From NCBI GenBank assembly GCA_031288535.1, contig JAITRF010000057.1, positions 1 to 51,284 of the forward strand: DNA of 51,284 bases. Direction: 5' to 3'. Below the pieces are notes generated by a model that saw nothing but the letters and a program-made list of their open reading frames with translations, was not told where the DNA came from and did no database searches. How positions within the stretch are numbered: the stretch's first letter is position 1; every line of letters begins with the position of its first letter. This DNA comes from Desulfovibrio sp. (GTDB taxonomy: Bacteria > Desulfobacterota > Desulfovibrionia > Desulfovibrionales > Desulfovibrionaceae). The translations under genes were made by a program, and so were the position numbers. Of this stretch, positions 8,483 to 16,998 are shown in pieces.

Positions 8483-9826
8483 TCATATCTTGGCCGCCAA
8501 GGTTTTTCTCGTGATGCCCAGGCGACGTGCGGCTTCGCTTTTATTTCCCCCCGTGTCTTCCAAGGTATTTAAAACAACGATGCGCTCAATTTCTTCAAGC
8601 GTCATGTTGCGAAAATCGCTTTGCCGCGCGGATGCGCTGTCTTCCGCATCGGCAATGCCCGGAGGAAGCTCGCGCTCGCTTATGTATTCGCCGACCAGCA
8701 GCACAACCGCGCGTTCCACCGCGTTTTCCAACTCCCGAACGTTCCCCGGCCAGGAATATTTAATCAGTTTGTCCATTGCTCCGGGCGTGTATCCCTTTAC
8801 CTGTTTGTTGTTCTTTGCCGCGAAGACCCGCAAAAAATGCGCGGCAAGCAACGGGATGTCCTCCCTCCGCTCCCGCAACGCGGGCAGGGTGACGGATACC
8901 ACGTTGAGCCTGTAATACAAATCCTGCCTGAAACGTCCGGCCGCAACTTCCTGTTTAAGGTCGCGATTGGTTGCCGCAAGAATACGCACGTCCACCTTGA
9001 CGGTCCTGTCGCCTCCCACCTTCTGTATCTCGCGTTCCTGTATGGCGCGCAACAGCTTTACCTGCATGGTCAGGGGCATTTCTCCGATTTCGTCAAGAAA
9101 GATGCTTCCTTTGTCGGCGGCGAAAAACCGCCCGTCGCGCTGCTTTTCCGCCCCGGTGAACGCACCTTTTTCATGCCCGAAAAGCTCGGATTCCAGCAAG
9201 GTTTCCGTCAAAGCCGCGCAATTGACCGCCACATAGGGGCCCGCACGGCGGTTGCTGTTGGCGTGCAGCAGTTTTGCCGCCAGTTCCTTGCCGGTACCGG
9301 ATTCTCCGGCAATCAGCACGGTCGCTTCCGAGGGGGCGATGGTCAGCAGCATTTCCAGAAACTTCCGCATGGGGGCGCTGTTTCCGATCATGCCTCCGTG
9401 GTTGAAATCGGCGTGCAAAGCGCTACGCAGAGCGTTATTTTCCACACGCAGGGCGGCGTGATCCAAGGCGCGATCCAGGCTGATCCGCAGTCCGTCAAAA
9501 TCCAGAGGCTTGATCAGATAGTCGTACGCCCCGGCTTTCAGCGCGCCAACCGCTGTTTCAACATCCGAATAGGCGGTCATTATAAGGATGGGTATGGCCG
9601 GATTGTATGCCTTTACCTGTTTTAAGGCCTCAATCCCGCTCATCCCCCCCATGCGGACGTCCATCAGAAGCACGTCGAAGGACTGCTCCCTGCACAATTC
9701 CACCGCCGTTTCACCGTCCCCGGCGCCGGTCGCCTCGTAGCGCCATTCCGAGAGCAGCTTGATCAGCATATTGCGATGGTTTTTGTCGTCATCCACGACG
9801 AGGATCGTGATTTTCCCGTCAGCCAT
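8483..9826 (-). CDS. Sigma-54-dependent response regulator (ZraR/AtoC-like)
   Basis: A 447-residue NtrC-type regulator. Domains in order: receiver (1-120; acidic DDD at 12-14, phospho-acceptor Asp56 in LLMDVRM, KPL lysine near 107), AAA+ domain with Walker A GESGTGKE, the sigma-54 contact loop GAFTGA and Walker B IFLDEIGE, then a Fis-type HTH (GNKSEAARRLGITRKTLAAKI) at the extreme C-terminus. The kinase gene lies 12 bp upstream on the same strand. With zraP divergent and controlled by a sigma-54 promoter, it is most likely the activator of that promoter. It could also act on other envelope stress genes. Confidence 0.9.
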   Translation of the reverse strand: MADGKITILVVDDDKNHRNMLIKLLSEWRYEATGAGDGETAVELCREQSFDVLLMDVRMGGMSGIEALKQVKAYNPAIPILIMTAYSDVETAVGALKAGAYDYLIKPLDFDGLRISLDRALDHAALRVENNALRSALHADFNHGGMIGNSAPMRKFLEMLLTIAPSEATVLIAGESGTGKELAAKLLHANSNRRAGPYVAVNCAALTETLLESELFGHEKGAFTGAEKQRDGRFFAADKGSIFLDEIGEMPLTMQVKLLRAIQEREIQKVGGDRTVKVDVRILAATNRDLKQEVAAGRFRQDLYYRLNVVSVTLPALRERREDIPLLAAHFLRVFAAKNNKQVKGYTPGAMDKLIKYSWPGNVRELENAVERAVVLLVGEYISERELPPGIADAEDSASARQSDFRNMTLEEIERIVVLNTLEDTGGNKSEAARRLGITRKTLAAKI

Positions 9827-9838
9827 TTCTTTCCCGTA

Positions 9839-11602
9839 TCATTTCAAAGGGAGGTTAATTACGAACGCGCTTCCTTCACCCACCCGGCTTTTGACCGCAA
9901 TGCTTCCGCCGTGTCCTTCGACGATCTTGTGGACTATGGACAAACCAAGGCCTGTCCCGGATTTCCTTGTCGTAAAATAGGGAGTGAAGATAGAAGGCAG
10001 TATGTCGTCGGGAATACCGGCTCCTGTATCTTCTACGGTAATGATCAGGCGGTCTGTTTCCGCTGCCGTCTCAATGGCGATACGGAGTCTGCCTTCGTTT
10101 TCCATAGCCTGGACCGCGTTGAGGATGAGATTCAGCAGGGCCTGGGTGAGACGTTCCGCGTTGACGGGCGCGCGGTCCGCAAAATCGCCGCGCGCAAAGG
10201 TAACGGCAATGTTTTTGGCCTTCAGATCCGTATCCGCCAGACGCAAGGCGTCAGCAACAATCTTGTTGACGTCTTCAGGCGCAACTTTCATGGCACCGGG
10301 GCGGGCGAATTCCAATAATTCGGAAACCACGCGGTTCAGGCGGTCCGTTTCGACAATCATGGTTCGCGCGGCTTCTTCCTCCGGCCCTCCAGAGGGCATT
10401 CTGACTGCGATATAGGTGGCTATCCCTTTTATCGAGCTTAAGGGATTGCGTATTTCATGGGCGACGCCGGCGGCCAGGTTGCCGAGGGCGGTCAGGCGCT
10501 CATTGCGCTTCGCTTCTTCCTGAAGGCGTTTTACCTCCCCGATGTCACGCAATATGAAAAGGTTACCGAGAAAAATACCGTCATCATTACGTATCTGCGA
10601 TGCGCTCAGGCTGACGTGCCTGAATTTGTCCGGCGGCAGAACGATTTCCTTTTCAAAAACTTTTTCACTGCGGGAAAGGGCTGCTGCGAGGCCTTGCCAG
10701 TCCGGCCCGGGAACGGCCGCCAGCGGCGCGCCTATGGTCTTGTCCGCGTCGAGGCCGAGAATGTCCAGAGCAGCGGCGTTGATGATGTTCACAAAACCCG
10801 CGGAATCGCTGGTCAGGAGTCCGATCGGCAGGCCGGTTACGACCTCCGATGCCAGAGCTTGAGTATCTTTGAGCAGCCTGCGGGATTGTCGGTAACTATA
10901 AGCCCAGAACAGAGAAATAAAGCCCACGAGTCCAAGGGCGGCCGTCACGGCCGCCAGCAGCAGGCCGTTGCGGTAATCCGCGGCCAGCGCGTTCTCAAGG
11001 GGTTTACTGTCAAAACCAACGAAGGCAATGTTTTTCGCATCGTTTGAAGAGACGGCCTCTATCCGTCCCTTCCGCCCGGCCGGCGGTTTGCAACGGCCAT
11101 CGGCCTCGTCGCGGTGATGATGACGCCCAATCTGGAGGGGTGCGAAGCGGCGGTAAACTTCAAAAAGCGCGTTGCCCTCCATGTCCCGCAAACGCCAGGA
11201 GACCGCGCCGGAAATATCCCGCGGCATTTCCCCCGGGAAGTTTGCTCCGATTTGCTGTGGATCGCTGTGCGCAAGAATGATCCCATCGGCATCCACGACG
11301 GCCATAAAGACTATGCCCGACTGTTTTGCGGTTTCTTCCAGCAGGGCTTGCAGGAGGAAATGCGGTCCCTGCTCTCTGCCCATCCTGCTTCGGGGACCCG
11401 CCTCCAACGCCCAGATAAGGGCCTCGGCGCGGGCCGCGAGATTTTGCGTCAGGTATTCCTTGTCGCGCTGGGCGCTTCTGAAGGCCGGCAGGGCAACGGC
11501 AAGCCCCAGAATAAGCGCCGCTCCCACGATCAGCCAAGGAGAAATTCCGGAAAAAAACCCGCGCGGCGGGATGGAAGATTTTGCGGAAGAAAAAAAGCGC
11601 AT
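9839..11602 (-). CDS. Membrane sensor histidine kinase (ZraS-like)
   Basis: A 587-residue kinase. An N-terminal membrane helix (SPWLIVGAALILGLAVALPA), a periplasmic sensor (about 45-230), a second helix (GLLLAAVTAALGLVGFISLFW), a PAS domain, the H-box AAGVAHEIRNPLSSIKG, the N-box NLILNAVQAMENEG, and G-boxes DTGAGIPDD and GTGLGLSIV. The periplasmic part contains GRHHHRDEADGRC, a His/Asp/Glu/Cys-rich stretch that could bind metal. This is consistent with zinc or envelope sensing in the ZraS family but not proof. The RBS is weak (tgga). Co-transcribed with the regulator. Confidence 0.88.
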   Translation of the reverse strand: MRFFSSAKSSIPPRGFFSGISPWLIVGAALILGLAVALPAFRSAQRDKEYLTQNLAARAEALIWALEAGPRSRMGREQGPHFLLQALLEETAKQSGIVFMAVVDADGIILAHSDPQQIGANFPGEMPRDISGAVSWRLRDMEGNALFEVYRRFAPLQIGRHHHRDEADGRCKPPAGRKGRIEAVSSNDAKNIAFVGFDSKPLENALAADYRNGLLLAAVTAALGLVGFISLFWAYSYRQSRRLLKDTQALASEVVTGLPIGLLTSDSAGFVNIINAAALDILGLDADKTIGAPLAAVPGPDWQGLAAALSRSEKVFEKEIVLPPDKFRHVSLSASQIRNDDGIFLGNLFILRDIGEVKRLQEEAKRNERLTALGNLAAGVAHEIRNPLSSIKGIATYIAVRMPSGGPEEEAARTMIVETDRLNRVVSELLEFARPGAMKVAPEDVNKIVADALRLADTDLKAKNIAVTFARGDFADRAPVNAERLTQALLNLILNAVQAMENEGRLRIAIETAAETDRLIITVEDTGAGIPDDILPSIFTPYFTTRKSGTGLGLSIVHKIVEGHGGSIAVKSRVGEGSAFVINLPLK

Positions 11603-11656
11603 GGATGTTTCCAGGTTCTCTGTACGGACAGACCGATCCGGTCATGATTGGATACT

Positions 11657-11690
11657 TTCTACCCATTACTTTTGGAAAAGGCGAGTAGAA
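11657..11690 (+). promoter_or_regulatory. Candidate activator site upstream of zraP
   Basis: An inverted repeat TTCTAC (11657-11662) and GTAGAA (11685-11690) lies about 80-110 bp upstream of the sigma-54 promoter, the usual distance for an NtrC-type enhancer site. Assignment to the neighbouring regulator is inferred. Confidence 0.4.
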
Positions 11691-11768
11691 TTTTACCGGG
11701 GCAGGGGAACGGCCTGCTTCATCTAAAATTTTTCTTAACAATCCAACGCTGTTATAAATATAAATCTT

Positions 11769-11785
11769 GTGGCACGCTCTTTGCT
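11769..11785 (+). promoter_or_regulatory. Sigma-54 promoter of zraP
   Basis: The sequence TGGCACGCTCTTTGCT matches the -24/-12 consensus TGGCACG-N4-TTGCW at every conserved base, with GG (11771-11772) and GC (11783-11784) ten bases apart. Transcription should begin near 11796, giving a leader of about 27 nt before the ATG at 11823. Confidence 0.85.
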
Positions 11786-11822
11786 CATGCCCTCTGAGAA
11801 AAGCAAAAACACAGGAGAGATT

Positions 11823-12269
11823 ATGAACATTGCACAGCGTTTTTCAATCATAGCGGCGGTAATTCTGGCGACGGCGTTCGGGGCGGCCGGCGTTTCTTAC
11901 GCCCACGGCCGGCATGACGGCAGGGAGCCCGGCCGCTATGTCGAATACAACAATAAAATCGCCCCATTGCAACAGCAGCTTTATGCTAAACGAACCGAGC
12001 TTGATGCCTTCTTCTCTGACAAAGTTCCGCAAACCGATGCGAAAGTGCAGGGATTGATAAAAGAAATCGGAGAGCTGTATGCCAAAATATACGCCGTAAA
12101 TTCCGAGTACGGCCTGAAAGGCGATCCCGCGTGCCCCCCATCAGGTTATGGCTATCCCGATCACAGGGGTGGACCGGGTGGTTGTGGCGGCGGTCCGGGA
12201 TGGGGTCACGGCGGACCCGGTTCGGGCGGGCCGGGATGGGGCCGCGGTTATTGCGGCGGATGGAGGTGA
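11823..12269 (+). CDS. zraP: Periplasmic zinc-responsive chaperone-like protein (ZraP-like)
   Basis: A 148-residue exported protein. ATG at 11823 follows caggagagatt. Signal peptide about 1-27 (core IIAAVILATAFGAAGVSYA), then the histidine-rich HGRHDGRE. The helical segment NKIAPLQQQLYAKRTELDAF continues into the VQGLIKEIGELYAKIYAV hairpin typical of the ZraP/Spy-related heavy-metal resistance family. The tail (from about residue 105) is glycine/proline/tryptophan-rich with HGG, CGGG and YCGG, potential metal ligands. In enterobacteria ZraP binds zinc, chaperones periplasmic proteins and feeds back on ZraSR. Here it is divergent from the kinase/regulator pair and behind a sigma-54 promoter, the same arrangement. 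Confidence 0.85.
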   Translation: MNIAQRFSIIAAVILATAFGAAGVSYAHGRHDGREPGRYVEYNNKIAPLQQQLYAKRTELDAFFSDKVPQTDAKVQGLIKEIGELYAKIYAVNSEYGLKGDPACPPSGYGYPDHRGGPGGCGGGPGWGHGGPGSGGPGWGRGYCGGWR

Positions 12270-12325
12270 GAGGGCATATATGAGGCCGCAGGCAGGCAAA
12301 CCCCTCCTGCTCCTTGCAAAACCTA

Positions 12326-12349
12326 CGGCGCCTGCCCAAGCAGGCGCCG
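12326..12349. terminator. Bidirectional terminator between zraP and rne
   Basis: A perfect 10-bp stem CGGCGCCTGC/GCAGGCGCCG with a 4-base loop lies between the convergent 3' ends. On the minus strand it is followed by taggttttgc; the T run on the plus side is weak. Confidence 0.65.
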
Positions 12350-12363
12350 TTCCATCAAGTCTT

Positions 12364-14772
12364 TCAGGCGCTCGTCTGCGCGTTCCTGATCTTTATCTCG
12401 AGAGTTATGTCGAATTCCTTCTCCATTTCCGCAAGACGCTGCCGCTTGTTGTTCAACAGATGCAGGGCCAGCTCCTGGTCAGCCGCAAATTCCACGCTGT
12501 TTTCGGCCTTGCTTTGCGCGTTGCGCAAAAGGCGCAGGATGTCGCGCAAGGCATGCTGGCTTTGCCATTCCATGTTCCGGCGCAGACCCGAACCCTTGCA
12601 GCAGGGGCAGGGTTCCGTGCTGACGGAAATAGCTGAGGAACCCAGGCGCTGGCGCACTATTTCCAGAAGCCCGAAAGAGCTGATCCTGCCCACGTCATAG
12701 CGCGCACGGTCCACCTTCATGGCGTTGCGCAAGGTTTTTTCCACTTCGCGCCAGTGGTGTTTATCACGCATTTCAATGAAGTCGGCCACTATCTGGCCGC
12801 CTATGTCCCTGAGGCGCAGTTGCGACGGGATCATATGGGCGGCTTCCATGTTGGTGCGAAAGGCCAGGTCTTCAAAATTGTTTTTCCCGCCGCTGCGCCC
12901 GGAATTTATGTCGATGGCCGTCAGGGCTTCGGTGGGGTCTATGACCAGGCGGCCGCCCGAGGGAAGGGTTACTTCGCGCGAATGGATCTGATCGAGCTGA
13001 CGTTGGATGTTGAACCGTTCGAAAAGGCTTGTGCCGTTGTCTTTGTATACGCGCACCAGATTTTTACGCCTTGGGAACAGCGCTTCGGCCACCTCCGTGA
13101 CCGCGGCGGCCGTGACTTCGTCGTCGATGCGGATTTCTCCGATGCTCTCGTTCAGATAGTCACGGACGGCGCGGGCCGTCAGGTCCATTTCCTGATACAC
13201 CATGACGGGCGCTTTTTCCGTGGTGCCGCGGGTACGCACCTCTTTCCAGGTACGTTTCAAAAACTGCAAATCCCGCTGTAGGCTTGTTTTGCTTGCGCCC
13301 ATGCTCACCGTGCGCACTATAACCCCAAGGCCCGGACCGGGGTTCAAGCCTTCCAGGAGACCGCGCAAACGGGTGCGTTCGCCCTCATCCTCAACCTTGC
13401 GGGAAACGCCGATTTGCTCGCGCCCGGGAGTGAGAACCAAAAATCGCCCCGGCATGGAAAGATAGGTGGTGAGAAAAGCCCCTTTGCTGCCGGATGGTTC
13501 CTTTACAACCTGCACAAGCACTTCCTGTCCGGCCTTCAGCACTTTCTGGATGGCGGGATATTTCCTGCCTCTTCCAGCTTCATGCGGGGCGACATAATAC
13601 TCCGGATGGATTTCGTCGATTTGCAGAAAGCCGTTTTTTTGCGGCCCGTAGCTTACAAAGGCGGCCTGAAGATTCTGATCGACATTGCTTATCACGCCCT
13701 TGTATATGTTCCCCTTTGTCTTGGCCTGATGCAGCATCTCCACATAATATTCCTGCACCTGCCCATGTTCGGTTATGACCACCTCAACCTGTTCACCCGG
13801 CAACACGCTGACGAACATCTTGCGGCCGCCGGTTTTTTTGTCTCTGCCTCCTTCCGGCTCTGCCGAGGCCGTGCCGTCCGCATCGACCTCCGTAGCTGTT
13901 TCCGGAACCGGCAAGCCGTCTCCATCGCCGTCCGTTTGTGCGGCTGCCGCAGGTTCCGGAGTAGTTTCTTCGCTATCCGCGTCCGGGGGTACGCTTTCCT
14001 GAGCCGTGCCTTCTTCGCCGTTTTCAGGAGACGATCGGAGACTTTTTCTGCGGTTCCGACCACCCCGGCGTGAGCGTTTGCGTTTGCGCGCAACGCCTGT
14101 CAACGCTTCATCTTCTTTGGCAAGGGGCTGGTCTTGGATATCTGGCGTTTCTTCGACAACATGCGCATCGGCCGCGTTTTCAGGCGTAATTTCCGAAATT
14201 CCGGCGTGTTGCGCATTTTCGGAACTTGTAATTGTGGTCTGCTCTGCAGGCGCCGCAGTCCTGTCTTCGCCGGCAAACAACCCGTCCTGCACGGCTGAAG
14301 CCAGGGAATCCGGGCCTCCCACTATGTCCTCCGCGTTTTCCAGCAGGAGTGAGACCTCTGTTTTTTGCATCAGGGCTTCGTCAACAGGGGACGGCGTCTG
14401 CTCTGCATCCGGCGGCGGAGATTTTTTTCCGGCGCTTTTGCGCCCCCCTGATTCGGATTTGCCATTTGCCGCTACTTTTTTCCTGGCGCGCGCCGGCTTT
14501 TTCGCCGTCTTGGATTCTTCATCCGGAGATGAGGTATTTTCAGCCGGCATGTCCTCGGTCGCGCCTTGTTTTTTCGCCCCTGCGCCGCGTCCGGCGCGCT
14601 TTTTCTTCTCAAGGGATGGTTCCGGAGGATTGTCGTTTGCGGCGGCTTCGGGCGTTTTGCTTTTCTTGTTGCCGATGGCGGCCCGTTTGCGTTTGGGAGC
14701 CGGACGGCCGTCGTCGTCCGGCGGGGTGGAACTGTTGTCGTTGATAATTTCGTCTGTTACTGCATCGTTCAT
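12364..14772 (-). CDS. rng: Ribonuclease E/G with a long N-terminal disordered tail
   Basis: An 802-residue endoribonuclease of the RNase E/G family. The catalytic core starts near residue 319 (KMFVSVLPGEQVEVVI): S1 domain, RNase H-like/DNase I-like part with the two catalytic metal aspartates in DINSGR and DFIEM, and the zinc-link CPCCKGSG near the C-terminus. The first ~318 residues are low-complexity Ala/Pro/Glu/Lys, with an arginine-rich patch RKRKRSRRGGRNRRKS (229-244) likely to bind RNA. E. coli RNase E instead has its scaffold at the C-terminus. ATG at 14772 follows gagga; reading further upstream gives unconvincing protein. It processes rRNA and degrades mRNA. Confidence 0.88.
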   Translation of the reverse strand: MNDAVTDEIINDNSSTPPDDDGRPAPKRKRAAIGNKKSKTPEAAANDNPPEPSLEKKKRAGRGAGAKKQGATEDMPAENTSSPDEESKTAKKPARARKKVAANGKSESGGRKSAGKKSPPPDAEQTPSPVDEALMQKTEVSLLLENAEDIVGGPDSLASAVQDGLFAGEDRTAAPAEQTTITSSENAQHAGISEITPENAADAHVVEETPDIQDQPLAKEDEALTGVARKRKRSRRGGRNRRKSLRSSPENGEEGTAQESVPPDADSEETTPEPAAAAQTDGDGDGLPVPETATEVDADGTASAEPEGGRDKKTGGRKMFVSVLPGEQVEVVITEHGQVQEYYVEMLHQAKTKGNIYKGVISNVDQNLQAAFVSYGPQKNGFLQIDEIHPEYYVAPHEAGRGRKYPAIQKVLKAGQEVLVQVVKEPSGSKGAFLTTYLSMPGRFLVLTPGREQIGVSRKVEDEGERTRLRGLLEGLNPGPGLGVIVRTVSMGASKTSLQRDLQFLKRTWKEVRTRGTTEKAPVMVYQEMDLTARAVRDYLNESIGEIRIDDEVTAAAVTEVAEALFPRRKNLVRVYKDNGTSLFERFNIQRQLDQIHSREVTLPSGGRLVIDPTEALTAIDINSGRSGGKNNFEDLAFRTNMEAAHMIPSQLRLRDIGGQIVADFIEMRDKHHWREVEKTLRNAMKVDRARYDVGRISSFGLLEIVRQRLGSSAISVSTEPCPCCKGSGLRRNMEWQSQHALRDILRLLRNAQSKAENSVEFAADQELALHLLNNKRQRLAEMEKEFDITLEIKIRNAQTSA

Positions 14773-14988
14773 AGATTCCTCAAAAATTTGCGTATTCGGC
14801 GGATTGCGGTGCCGCGTGGCGGCGCCGGACAAAATCCGAGCCTTACTGAAACTCATCTCAAAATCGCCTGACAGTGATTTTGAACAAAATCGCTTGCCGA
14901 AAAACGCGGTTTCCGGCCCGCCCGGACGGCTTTTCGTCGCCGCTCCGCCCTGCATGGACGACGATAAAAGCCATATCGGCAAAAAACC

Positions 14989-15014
14989 TATAGATTTCCG
15001 CCTGGAAATCTATA
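14989..15014. other. Perfect 11-bp hairpin upstream of rne
   Basis: TATAGATTTCC (14989-14999) pairs with GGAAATCTATA (15004-15014) around a GCCT loop, about 220 bp upstream of the RNase start. Autoregulation of rne through a 5' UTR hairpin is known in enterobacteria; whether this hairpin is in the transcript is unknown. Confidence 0.45.
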
Positions 15015-15059
15015 ATCAGCCGCCAGACCGAGGTCGCAACGAAGTGGCGTAAGCCAATC

Positions 15060-15138
15060 GGAAGCCACGCGATCCAACCGGCGATCCTCCGTATTGAAAG
15101 ATTTACTTTTCAATGCCGGTATAGGTAAGACGGCTTCC
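15060..15138. ncRNA. Candidate structured RNA, three nested stems
   Basis: GGAAGCC (15060-15066) pairs with GGCTTCC (15132-15138), CCGGC (15078-15082) with GCCGG (15115-15119), and ATTGAAAG (15093-15100) with CTTTTCAAT (15106-15114, one bulge). A run containing GAAAAGCTTTTT follows at about 15160. No gene covers 14773-15483, and no known RNA family was recognised. The rest of this ~700-bp gap holds a family D-like segment (14860-14960) and the tmRNA promoter. Confidence 0.35.
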
Positions 15139-15387
15139 CTCATACGCATTGAAAAATAGAAAAGCTTTTTAGCGCGACGCAACGGCCACGCGGCTGATTG
15201 AGGTGGTCCCCATCAGGAAATCCGTAGCACTCCCCCCTCGAAACCCTGAACAGGCGCCGGGCGCAGAAAAAAGACGGCCACGGAAGAGCGCGAAAATAAT
15301 AATTGCGCAACTCTCGAAAATTTCTTGTGGATGAAAACCTTTTTTGAGGGAAATGGCAAGTTAATATATTGCTCCGTAAGATATTTG

Positions 15388-15415
15388 TTGCCATCCGATG
15401 AAAAAGAATTATAAT
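15388..15415 (+). promoter_or_regulatory. Likely sigma-70 promoter of ssrA
   Basis: TTGCCA (15388-15393) and TATAAT (15410-15415) are separated by 16 bp, in an AT-rich stretch. Transcription from about 15422 would give a ~60-nt leader to be removed by RNase P from pre-tmRNA. Confidence 0.6.
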
Positions 15416-15483
15416 CATCTCGTACACGAGAGTGCTCCGACTCTGGCAGGGCGCGGCACAGCGCCTGAGCGGAGTTTATGAAC

Positions 15484-15842
15484 GGGGGCGCACCGGTTTC
15501 GACGGGGATGCGGACATCGTCGATTGCGGGTCGAGGCGCCGCTGGCCTCGTAAAAAGCGGCAAAAAAAGTAATTGGCAACGATTACAAATACGCTTACGC
15601 GGCTTAATTAAGCCGCGCCGATGCAGAACGTCCGGGCCTGACGGACCTCTGTTTCGGACGATTCGTTCAGGCTGGTATCCGAAAACTGTTCACCGCTTAA
15701 GGATACAAGACGATCAGGCGGACTGGTCGCGGTATACCCCGGACAGGGGCAAAACCGCGATAAGAAATAATCCTGTCCTACACCCGTAGATATTGCGAAA
15801 GATGCTTCTCGGACGCGAGTTCGACTCTCGCCGCCTCCACCA
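15484..15842 (+). ncRNA. ssrA: Transfer-messenger RNA (tmRNA)
   Basis: The 359-nt gene rescues stalled ribosomes with SmpB. The 5' end GGGGGCG pairs with the 3' CGCCTCC followed by ACCA. The 3' tRNA-like part has a T-loop (GAGTTCGACTCTC). The 5' GGTTTCGACGGGGATG block is the usual conserved start. The tag reading frame (15575-15607) is ggc aac gat tac aaa tac gct tac gcg gct taa, encoding GNDYKYAYAA, so the tag with the tmRNA alanine is AGNDYKYAYAA; D. vulgaris has a similar YAYAA ending. A second stop (taa) overlaps shortly after. Confidence 0.97.
15829..15842 (+). repeat. Attachment-site-like direct repeat, left (tmRNA 3' end)
   Basis: The last 14 bases of ssrA, CGCCGCCTCCACCA, recur exactly at 16999-17012 in the same orientation. 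tmRNA 3' ends are classic integration targets, so the two copies probably bound a 1.2-kb islet. Confidence 0.6.
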
Positions 15843-15866
15843 ATTCATAGTTTAACAGAATCCAAG

Positions 15867-15909
15867 AAAGGCTAAAATCCATTGAAAATAAAGGATTTTG
15901 GCCTTTTTT
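15867..15909 (+). terminator. Rho-independent terminator after tmRNA
   Basis: AAAGGCTAAAATCC pairs with GGATTTTGGCCTTT (one G-T pair) and is followed by a run of T. It lies inside the islet, so the inserted DNA supplies the present tmRNA terminator. Confidence 0.85.
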
Positions 15910-15914
15910 GCATG

Positions 15915-16190
15915 TCATGTACCCCCGGCAAAGCCGGGGGCTTGTAATGTGTAATAGTCTAGTCTTTCATCTTTCCGAATCCATTGCGCCATCAATTCAG
16001 CGACTACTTCCCCCCTCAATCGTATCTCTCTTTCACGCTGTAATTCGATAAGCTTCAAATTATACTCATAATTAATAGAAGCCTTGAGCTTTTCAACAAC
16101 CCACCCTCTAAAAATAAACCCGCAAACTCCAAGTAAACCGGCTACCGAAACAGAGCCAATCACTGCGGCAATAAAGCTATCAAAGTTCAT
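15915..16190 (-). CDS. Small single-pass membrane protein of unknown function
   Basis: 91 residues from the ATG at 16190 (a TTG at 16211 would add 7). One N-terminal helix (FIAAVIGSVSVAGLLGVCGFIF) is followed by a charged, probably coiled-coil tail (EYNLKLIELQREREIRLRGEV). No family was recognised. It lies downstream of the toxin gene on the same strand within the putative tmRNA islet. Its base composition is more AT-rich than that of surrounding genes. Such helix-plus-coil proteins are common in small mobile islands, but a function is not claimed. Confidence 0.5.
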   Translation of the reverse strand: MNFDSFIAAVIGSVSVAGLLGVCGFIFRGWVVEKLKASINYEYNLKLIELQREREIRLRGEVVAELMAQWIRKDERLDYYTLQAPGFAGGT

Positions 16191-16221
16191 GTATAAAACC
16201 CCGCGCAACAAACAATTTTGG

Positions 16222-16527
16222 TTATTGTTCCGGAAACTGGCGGCTACCGTGCATCACGCGCAAAATATGCACCTTATTATCGTGCTCAGCGTAAATGAGC
16301 GCGTACGGCGTATCCTTGACGAGCCATTCCCTCGTGCCCGGCATTCTGCCCGGCTTGCCCGCGCCCGGAAGCGTGGCAAGGTGCTCTGGCGCTTTAAAGA
16401 TGCGCTTCACATATTCTTCCACGGCTTCAAAGGGCACGCCTTCGCCAAGCAGGTAATCAGATATGCCGTCCAGGTCTTCCCAGGCGCTTTCCGTCCATTT
16501 GATGGGCAAGGGCTTACGAGGCGACAT
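16222..16527 (-). CDS. RelE/ParE-family toxin
   Basis: 101 residues with the RelE/ParE fold pattern: WTESAWEDLDGISDYLL (first helices), GRMPGTREWLV (central strand with conserved G-x-R-E) and a YALIYAEHDNKVHILRVMHGSRQFP C-terminal hairpin. Family members either cut mRNA at the ribosome or inhibit gyrase; the type cannot be decided. The ATG at 16527 overlaps the antitoxin 3' end by 14 bp, the usual coupling for a type II toxin-antitoxin pair. Confidence 0.85.
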   Translation of the reverse strand: MSPRKPLPIKWTESAWEDLDGISDYLLGEGVPFEAVEEYVKRIFKAPEHLATLPGAGKPGRMPGTREWLVKDTPYALIYAEHDNKVHILRVMHGSRQFPEQ

Positions 16528-16759
16528 TGAAGCCCTTCGCCTTTAACCTCGTCGCCATTTCGTCATGGCTGATTACCCGACCGGCTTCCATGTCATCTAT
16601 TCCCTTCTGCACCTCGGCCAGATACCATGTTTCGCGTTCAAGGTATTGGGCAACGGCTTCCTTGATGATCCAGGCGCGGGGCCTGTCCATCTGCTCGGCC
16701 ATCTTGTCGAGTTGCTCTCGGATTTTCAGGTCGAACCGGACTGTGGTCACGGGCTGCAT
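16514..16759 (-). CDS. Ribbon-helix-helix antitoxin
   Basis: 81 residues. TTVRFDLKIREQLDKMAEQM is a ribbon strand plus helix of the CopG/RelB type, followed by RAWIIKEAVAQYL. The C-terminal part (GIDDMEAGRVISHDEMATRL) is the toxin-wrapping segment common to RHH antitoxins paired with ParE/RelE toxins. ATG at 16759 follows aaggag; longer upstream reading is not needed. It should bind its own promoter together with the toxin. First gene of the pair. Confidence 0.87.
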   Translation of the reverse strand: MQPVTTVRFDLKIREQLDKMAEQMDRPRAWIIKEAVAQYLERETWYLAEVQKGIDDMEAGRVISHDEMATRLKAKGFNVAS

Positions 16760-16998
16760 ATACGCTCCTTGCGTGTTCGCATGTATTCTTTTGTATGCTT
16801 GGAGAATATACCGTCTCAAGTGAAAGCGCAAGTCCCACTTTTCATTCTGGAGAAAATGACATATTGAGGAACCGAACTCGATTCCGTACCACTCGACCGA
16901 ACAGAAGAAATTTTCATTTGAGTATGAATTTGAGTAACTTTCTTAGATAAATTTTTTATCTTTATAATTATCAGTAGTTAAATATACTTTTAGGTGGA

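Noticed and set aside
15170-15290. Possible 6S or SRP RNA on the minus strand
   Set aside because: Neither the 6S bulge layout nor the SRP GGAAGCAGC motif could be found.
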